NCBI GenBank assembly: GCA_040877625.1
Contig: JBBDNK010000033.1
Location: forward strand, 62,001 to 126,000
Length of the DNA: 64,000 bases
Direction of reading: 5' to 3'
Source: Methylonatrum sp040877625
GTDB lineage: Bacteria > Pseudomonadota > Gammaproteobacteria > Nitrococcales > Aquisalimonadaceae
A model generated the notes under the pieces. It was not told the DNA's origin and did no database searches. It saw nothing but the letters and a program-made list of their open reading frames with translations. The first letter of the stretch is position 1; each line of letters opens with the position of its first letter. Below are positions 59,649 through 64,000 of the stretch, piece after piece. The position numbers and the translations under genes were made by a program.

Positions 59649-60371
59649 TTATCGGCGGTCGCCGGTGGCTTCCTCCGCCATTTTCTCGAAGCTGGTGTGG
59701 CGTACGTCCTTGCCCTTGACGAAATACACCACGTACTCGCAGATATTGCGGGAACGGTCACCGATACGCTCCAGGGAACGCGCCGCCCAGACGATATCCA
59801 TGACCCGCGGTATCGCATCGGTATCCTCGCGCATCCGCTTGAGCAGTTCACGCATGATCACTTCGTACTGGCTGTCGGCGTTAATGTCCATTTGCGCCAC
59901 CCGCACCGCGGCCTCCGGATCCATCCGTGCGAAGGAATCCAGGGAGCTGTGCAGCATCTGTCGCACGTATTCCCCGAGCGCGCTGATCTCCGCCATGGGG
60001 TTGGCGCGACGGTCTGCTTCCAGCAGGTGCAGCGCCATCCTGCCGATGCGTTCGGCTTCATCGCCGATACGCTCCAGATCGGTAATGGTCTTGATCACCG
60101 CCATCACCAGGCGCAGATCGCTGGCAGTGGGCTGACGCCGGGCGAGAATATGCGTGCACTCCTCGTCCAGGGCCACTTCCATGCCATTGATCTGGTAATC
60201 GCGCGTGATCACGGTCTCTGCCAGTTCATGCGTGCCCTCGGCAAGGGCCGTCATGGCATCGGCGAGCTGCTGTTCGACCAGGCCGCCCATGGCCATCACG
60301 CGCTGAACAATCTCCTCCAGCTCGGCATTGAACTTGCGCGAGATGTGCTGTGTGAAAATCGACTTGTCCAT
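59649..60371 (-). CDS. phoU: PhoU, phosphate transport and signalling regulator
   Basis: 240 residues, two repeats of the three-helix PhoU domain, each with an E/D..(E/D).DR-type metal site: ERIGDEAERIGRMALHL in the first half and LERIGDRSRNICEYVVYFV in the second. PhoU connects the PstSCAB transporter to the PhoR kinase and represses the Pho regulon under high phosphate. Last gene of pstC-pstA-pstB-phoU, 72 bases after pstB. Confidence 0.96.
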   Translation of the reverse strand: MDKSIFTQHISRKFNAELEEIVQRVMAMGGLVEQQLADAMTALAEGTHELAETVITRDYQINGMEVALDEECTHILARRQPTASDLRLVMAVIKTITDLERIGDEAERIGRMALHLLEADRRANPMAEISALGEYVRQMLHSSLDSFARMDPEAAVRVAQMDINADSQYEVIMRELLKRMREDTDAIPRVMDIVWAARSLERIGDRSRNICEYVVYFVKGKDVRHTSFEKMAEEATGDRR

Positions 60372-60443
60372 TGCTCTCCTACCTCAAGCGGCAAAGGCCT
60401 GCCGAACGGCCCGGCCGATTCCGACCGGTGAATAGACGGCGGA

Positions 60444-61298
60444 TCAGCCGTAACGGCCGGTGATGTAATCCTCGGTCTGCTTCTTCGCCGGCGTCGTAAA
60501 CAGGGTGTCGGTATCCGCAAACTCCACCATTTCGCCCAGATACATGAAGGCGGTGTAATCGGACACGCGTGCGGCCTGCTGCATGTTGTGCGTCACGATC
60601 ACAATGGTGTATTCCTCCTTGAGCTCGAACATCAACTCCTCAATCTTCAGCGTCGCCAGCGGATCCAGCGCCGAGGCCGGTTCGTCCAGCAGCAGCACCT
60701 CGGGTTCGATCGCCACCGCCCGGGCAATGACCAACCGCTGTTGCTGACCACCGGACAGCCCGAAGGCATTTTCGTGCAGGCGATCCTTGACCTCATCCCA
60801 GAGCGCCGCCCGCTTGAGCGATCGCTCGACCACTTCATCCAGCACGCGCCGGTTCTTCACGCCCTGCAATCGCAGACCATAGGCCACGTTCTCGTAGATG
60901 GACTTGGGAAACGGATTGGGCTTCTGGAAGACCATCCCCACCCGGCGGCGCAGTTCCGCCACGTCCACCTTCGGATCATAGATGTTTTCACCATCGATGG
61001 TGACTTCACCTTCGATACGCACAGTGTCGATCAGATCGTTCATCCGGTTCATGCAGCGCAGCAGCGTGGATTTGCCGCAGCCACTGGGGCCGATGAAGGC
61101 GGTAATCCGCCCCTTGGGGATGGTCATGTTGATGCCCTTCAGGGCAGCCTCATTGCCGTAGTAGAGCTTGAGATCACGCACCTCGATACAGGTGGTCTCG
61201 CGGCTCATGCTCAGCTTCTCGGCTGTGCCGCCCTTGCGTGCGGAAGGTGTCATGCCGTGGGTCAACACCCTGGAATCATCGTTCATTTCGGACACCAT
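60444..61298 (-). CDS. pstB: Phosphate ABC transporter ATPase
   Basis: 284 residues. Walker A GPSGCGKSTLLRCMNRMND near residue 70, PNPFPKSIYENVAYG, signature LSGGQQQRLVIARA, Walker B VLLLDEPASALDP and switch H in IVTHNMQQA. The extra 30 N-terminal residues before ETTCIEVRDL are charged and vary among species. AGGA eight bases upstream of ATG 61298 supports the start; ATG 61286 is the alternative. A repeat copy lies between this gene and pstA. Confidence 0.96.
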   Translation of the reverse strand: MVSEMNDDSRVLTHGMTPSARKGGTAEKLSMSRETTCIEVRDLKLYYGNEAALKGINMTIPKGRITAFIGPSGCGKSTLLRCMNRMNDLIDTVRIEGEVTIDGENIYDPKVDVAELRRRVGMVFQKPNPFPKSIYENVAYGLRLQGVKNRRVLDEVVERSLKRAALWDEVKDRLHENAFGLSGGQQQRLVIARAVAIEPEVLLLDEPASALDPLATLKIEELMFELKEEYTIVIVTHNMQQAARVSDYTAFMYLGEMVEFADTDTLFTTPAKKQTEDYITGRYG

Positions 61299-61325
61299 TG
61301 GTCAATTCCTGAAGTGGGTTCACCT

Positions 61326-61351
61326 AGGGAGACACTGATGTATTCCCATGG
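61326..61351. repeat. Dispersed repeat, copy C
   Basis: AGGGAGACACTGAT followed by GTATTCCCATGG, 26 bases, nearly identical to the start of copy B and sharing the terminal arm of copy A. It abuts the pstA stop codon (61352-61354), within the 53-base gap to pstB. Confidence 0.7.
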
Positions 61352-63019
61352 TCAGTCGCTCTCGCTCTTGTACTTCTCGCGCAGCCGATTGCGGATGGAG
61401 ATGGCGCTCAGGTTCAATATCATGATCAGCATGACCAGGATCAGCGCGGTGGCATAAACCAGCGGCCGCCCGGCCTCAACATTGGGGCTCTGGAACCCCA
61501 CGTCGTAGATGTGGAAACCAAGATGCATGAATGCCCGGTCCAGATGCACGTACGGGAAATTACCGTCGAGCGGCAGACTGGGGGCCAGCTTCACCACACC
61601 GACCAGCATCAACGGGGCCACCTCGCCGGCCGCACGCGCCACGGCCAGAATCAGGCCCGTCATCATTGCCGGCGCCGACAGCGGCACGATGATTCGCCAC
61701 AGCGTCTCGGCCTTGGTGGCACCCAGTGCCAGGCTGCCCTGGCGAATGGTACTGGGGATCCTGGTCAGCCCCTCCTCGGTGGAGACGATGACCACCGGCA
61801 GGGTCAGCAGCGCCAGGGTCAACGATGCCCAGATAATGGCGGGCCCGCCGTAAGTCGGCGCGGGCAACGCCTCCTGGAAGAACAGGCGGTCGATACCGCC
61901 ACCCATGAAATACACGAAGAATCCCAGGCCGAATACGCCGAAGACGATGGACGGCACCCCGGCAAGATTGTTCACCGCGATACGTATGGTTCTCACCAGC
62001 GGCCCCTGCTTCGCGTATTCGCGCAGGTAGATGGCCGCCAGCACACCGAAAGGCGTGACCACGATGGACATCAGGATCACCATCATGACCGTGCCGAAGA
62101 TCGCCGGGAGTATGCCCCCTTCGGTGTTGGCCTCGCGCGGGAAGCCGCTGACAAAGTCCCAGAAGGTATGCGCGTAATGGCCGATCTGCTGCCCCAGGGA
62201 CATCTCGTTCGGCCACCAGGCGCGGACGATCTCGTCCATACCGATCTGGCGCATTTCGCCACTCATGGTCTCGGCGACGATGCTATAGCGACGCACCTCG
62301 TCGCGGAGTTCATTGCGACGGGTCTCCAGTTCTGCGTACCGCGCGCGCAAGTCTTCTTCCCGGGCATCCAGCTGTGCCGAGCCGGCTGTCCTGTCCTCCG
62401 GGCTCAGCGCCTCATTCAGCTCGAGCCCGCGTCGCTGCAGGCGCACCTGCTCCAGCTGAAAGTTGACCTCGCCGATCGCGTAACGCTCGATCTGCAGAAT
62501 CTCACGGACCTGGGCGAGCGACTGCTCCAGACGGTCATCGAACGCCTGCCGCGCGGCCGGACCCTCGGCCACCACGTCGTCACCCTCCTTGTACTGTCGC
62601 AAATAGCCGTAGAAATCACCCCAGGTTGTGCGCTCCAGCACTATGACCTGGTCCGGGTAGCGCCATTCGCTCATGAACTCGCCCAGGTACCAGACGAAAT
62701 CGCGACTGGTCACATCGCGATTGCCCCGCTTGATCAGGTGGCGCACCACAACGTCCTGACCTTCCGGTACCTGGTACCCGGCTTCTCGCATGGCCGCGGC
62801 GGTCATTGTCTCCGAGCGCGACACTTCGCCGATCACGCGCTCGGGTTCGGAATCCGGCGTTTCCTGGTACTCGAACTCGATTACAGCCTTGGGCCAGAAA
62901 TGACCGAGCCCATTGACGGCGATCATCAGCAACAGGCCGACCACCATCACCAGGCTGACTGAAACCGCGCCCGCATTCAGCCAGACCCAGGGTGTACCAC
63001 TCTTGAACCAGCTATTCAT
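61352..63019 (-). CDS. pstA: Phosphate ABC transporter permease PstA, long form
   Basis: 555 residues, nearly twice E. coli PstA (296). The C-terminal about 260 residues are the permease with six membrane segments and the EAA loop IPSTIRQGSLALGATKAETLW. The N-terminus has one membrane helix (about 14-34) and a periplasmic domain of about 230 residues, including a long charged coiled-coil stretch (about 165-240, many R, E, L and Q). Long PstA proteins are known in Vibrio, Halomonas and relatives. The extra domain may help couple to PstS or PhoR. Lies 27 bases after pstC. Confidence 0.94.
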   Translation of the reverse strand: MNSWFKSGTPWVWLNAGAVSVSLVMVVGLLLMIAVNGLGHFWPKAVIEFEYQETPDSEPERVIGEVSRSETMTAAAMREAGYQVPEGQDVVVRHLIKRGNRDVTSRDFVWYLGEFMSEWRYPDQVIVLERTTWGDFYGYLRQYKEGDDVVAEGPAARQAFDDRLEQSLAQVREILQIERYAIGEVNFQLEQVRLQRRGLELNEALSPEDRTAGSAQLDAREEDLRARYAELETRRNELRDEVRRYSIVAETMSGEMRQIGMDEIVRAWWPNEMSLGQQIGHYAHTFWDFVSGFPREANTEGGILPAIFGTVMMVILMSIVVTPFGVLAAIYLREYAKQGPLVRTIRIAVNNLAGVPSIVFGVFGLGFFVYFMGGGIDRLFFQEALPAPTYGGPAIIWASLTLALLTLPVVIVSTEEGLTRIPSTIRQGSLALGATKAETLWRIIVPLSAPAMMTGLILAVARAAGEVAPLMLVGVVKLAPSLPLDGNFPYVHLDRAFMHLGFHIYDVGFQSPNVEAGRPLVYATALILVMLIMILNLSAISIRNRLREKYKSESD

Positions 63020-63046
63020 TCCGCAAACCCTATGCTCGGAAACCGT

Positions 63047-64000
63047 CTAAAGGGAGCTGTACTTGCGCCGCAGGCGCTGGCGCACCACCTCCGCGGCGGT
63101 ATTCATGATGAACGTGAGCACGAACAGCACCAGCGCCGCCAGGAACAGGATGCGGAAATGCGTCCCTCCCACCGCGGCCTCGGGCATCTCCACGGCGATA
63201 TTGGCGGACAGCGTGCGCATGCCCTCGAATATGTTGAAATTCATGACCGGGCTGTTGCCGGTGGCCATGAGCACGATCATGGTCTCGCCCACTGCCCGGC
63301 CGAAACCGATCATCACCGCCGAGAAGATGCCCGGGCTGGCTGTCAGCAACACCACCTTCATGACGGTCTGCCAGGGCGTTGCACCCAGCGCCAGCGAGCC
63401 CTGGGTGAGGTGCCTGGGTACGTTGAATACGGCATCTTCGGAGATGGAATAAATTGTCGGAATTACCGCGAAGCCCATGGCAATACCCACCACCAGGGCA
63501 TTGCGTTGATCGTAGGTAATACCCACGTCGGTGAGCCACTGCCGCATGTCGCCATTGAACAAGGCAACTTCAATCTGCGGGCTGACACTCACTGCAAGCC
63601 AGCCCGTCAGCAACACCACCGGGATCAGCAGCGCGGCCTCCCAACCGGCGGGAATGGCCAGCCTGACGCGGCCGGGCAGCAGGCGCGTCCAGACGTATGC
63701 GAACGCAATCATGGCCAAGGGAATAAGCAGCAGAATACCCGCCACCGACGGCAGATTGGATTCAATGAACGGCGCCAGCCAGAGCCCGGCGAGGAAGCCG
63801 AGTATGACCGTGGGCAGCGCCTCCATGATCTCGATGGTCGGTTTGACCACCCCGCGCATGCGCGGCGACATGAAATAGGCACTGTAGATTGCCCCCATGA
63901 TGGCGAGTGGGGTCGCGAACAGCATGGCGTAGAACGCCGCCTTCAGCGTACCCAGTGATAGCGGCACCAGACTGAACTTGGGTTCGAACTCATCCGTGGC
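63047..64000 (-). CDS. pstC: Phosphate ABC transporter permease PstC, C-terminal part (5' truncated by window)
   Basis: The last 317 residues are visible; the frame remains open to base 64000 (ATDEFEPKFSLVP...), so the gene begins outside the window. Permease segments include GTLKAAFYAMLFATPLAIMG, PTIEIMEALPTVILGFLAG and the EAA loop RHLTQGSLALGATPWQTVMK. Seven or so membrane segments remain. A GTG at 63967 is internal. As PstC of this type is usually over 700 residues when PstA is long, a large N-terminal periplasmic part is expected upstream. Confidence 0.93.
   Translation of the reverse strand, partial: ATDEFEPKFSLVPLSLGTLKAAFYAMLFATPLAIMGAIYSAYFMSPRMRGVVKPTIEIMEALPTVILGFLAGLWLAPFIESNLPSVAGILLLIPLAMIAFAYVWTRLLPGRVRLAIPAGWEAALLIPVVLLTGWLAVSVSPQIEVALFNGDMRQWLTDVGITYDQRNALVVGIAMGFAVIPTIYSISEDAVFNVPRHLTQGSLALGATPWQTVMKVVLLTASPGIFSAVMIGFGRAVGETMIVLMATGNSPVMNFNIFEGMRTLSANIAVEMPEAAVGGTHFRILFLAALVLFVLTFIMNTAAEVVRQRLRRKYSSL

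Noticed and set aside
1..64000. tRNA or rRNA genes, CRISPR arrays, prophage or complete insertion sequence
   Set aside because: None seen by eye: no T-loop GTTCRA with flanking acceptor arms, no regularly spaced repeats, and no transposase, integrase or phage structural protein among the reading frames.

Overview
The window is GC-rich, densely coded chromosomal DNA of a gammaproteobacterium. The gene content best fits Chromatiales/Ectothiorhodospiraceae-like halophiles, with some Pseudomonas/Halomonas-like synteny. This placement rests on gene order (yraN-diaA-dolP, petABC with sspAB, mla-ibaG-murA-hisGDC, kds-lpt-rpoN-hpf-ptsN-hprK-rapZ, leuS-lptE-holA-proA-nadD-rsfS-rlmH-maf-rng, miaB-ybeZ-ybeY-corC-lnt, pstCAB-phoU). 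It also rests on the short-form HisG, the PVWY variant of the cytochrome b Qo motif and the HprK plus Man-type EIIA plus HPr set. I saw no rRNA, tRNA, CRISPR array, prophage or intact insertion sequence. No gene-free stretch exceeds 300 bases; the longest are 45102-45346, 33107-33335, 26898-27125, 6229-6447, 20210-20407 and 15615-15811.

Layout. 1-2468 (+): end of an LpoA/LppC gene, yraN, diaA, dolP. 2521-6228 (-): petA-petB-petC (bc1 complex), a terminator, then sspA-sspB. 6448-8497: Nif3-like gene (-) divergent from the AlgW/DegS protease (+) across a perfect palindrome. 8519-15614 (-): mlaF-E-D-B, ibaG, murA, hisG, hisD, hisC; mlaC is absent. 15812-25511 (+): yrbG, Kdo synthesis (kdsD, kdsC), LPS export (lptC, lptA, lptB), rpoN, hpf and the PTS-Ntr/regulatory group (ptsN, a short hprK, rapZ, EIIA-Man, HPr) plus a small conserved gene. 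25539-42417 (-): leuS, lptE, holA, proA, nadD, rsfS, rlmH, maf, rng, yhdP, a nitrilase-family amidase, tldD and pmbA, with a structured inverted repeat between the last two. 42606-43142 (+): a YbeL-like zinc-ribbon protein.

43143-51135 is an accessory block inserted between two housekeeping groups (leuS/ybeL and lnt-corC-ybeY-ybeZ-miaB). It encodes a degenerate metallo-beta-lactamase-fold protein, an AraC regulator, an NmrA-type NAD(P)-binding reductase, an AfsA-type hotdog protein, a LysR regulator, a class A flavin monooxygenase, a HAD-IB phosphatase and an exported SRPBCC protein. AfsA homologue, reductase and phosphatase are the activities needed to make gamma-butyrolactone/butenolide signals in actinomycetes. 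The block is therefore a candidate signal-molecule or small-metabolite pathway not described for this kind of bacterium; this is inference.

51136-64000: lnt, corC, ybeY, ybeZ, miaB (-), an orphan Anbu proteasome-like peptidase (-), a small lipoprotein (-), an amidoligase with a class I glutamine-amidotransferase-type hydrolase that carries a hydrophobic insertion (+), then phoU, pstB, pstA and the 3' part of pstC (-). A dispersed repeat family (core GGAGACACTGAT) appears at 50485-50568, 57363-57417 and 61326-61351, with a degenerate copy at 51111-51135. Many neighbouring genes overlap by ATGA, TGATG or 8 bases, which indicates translationally coupled operons.
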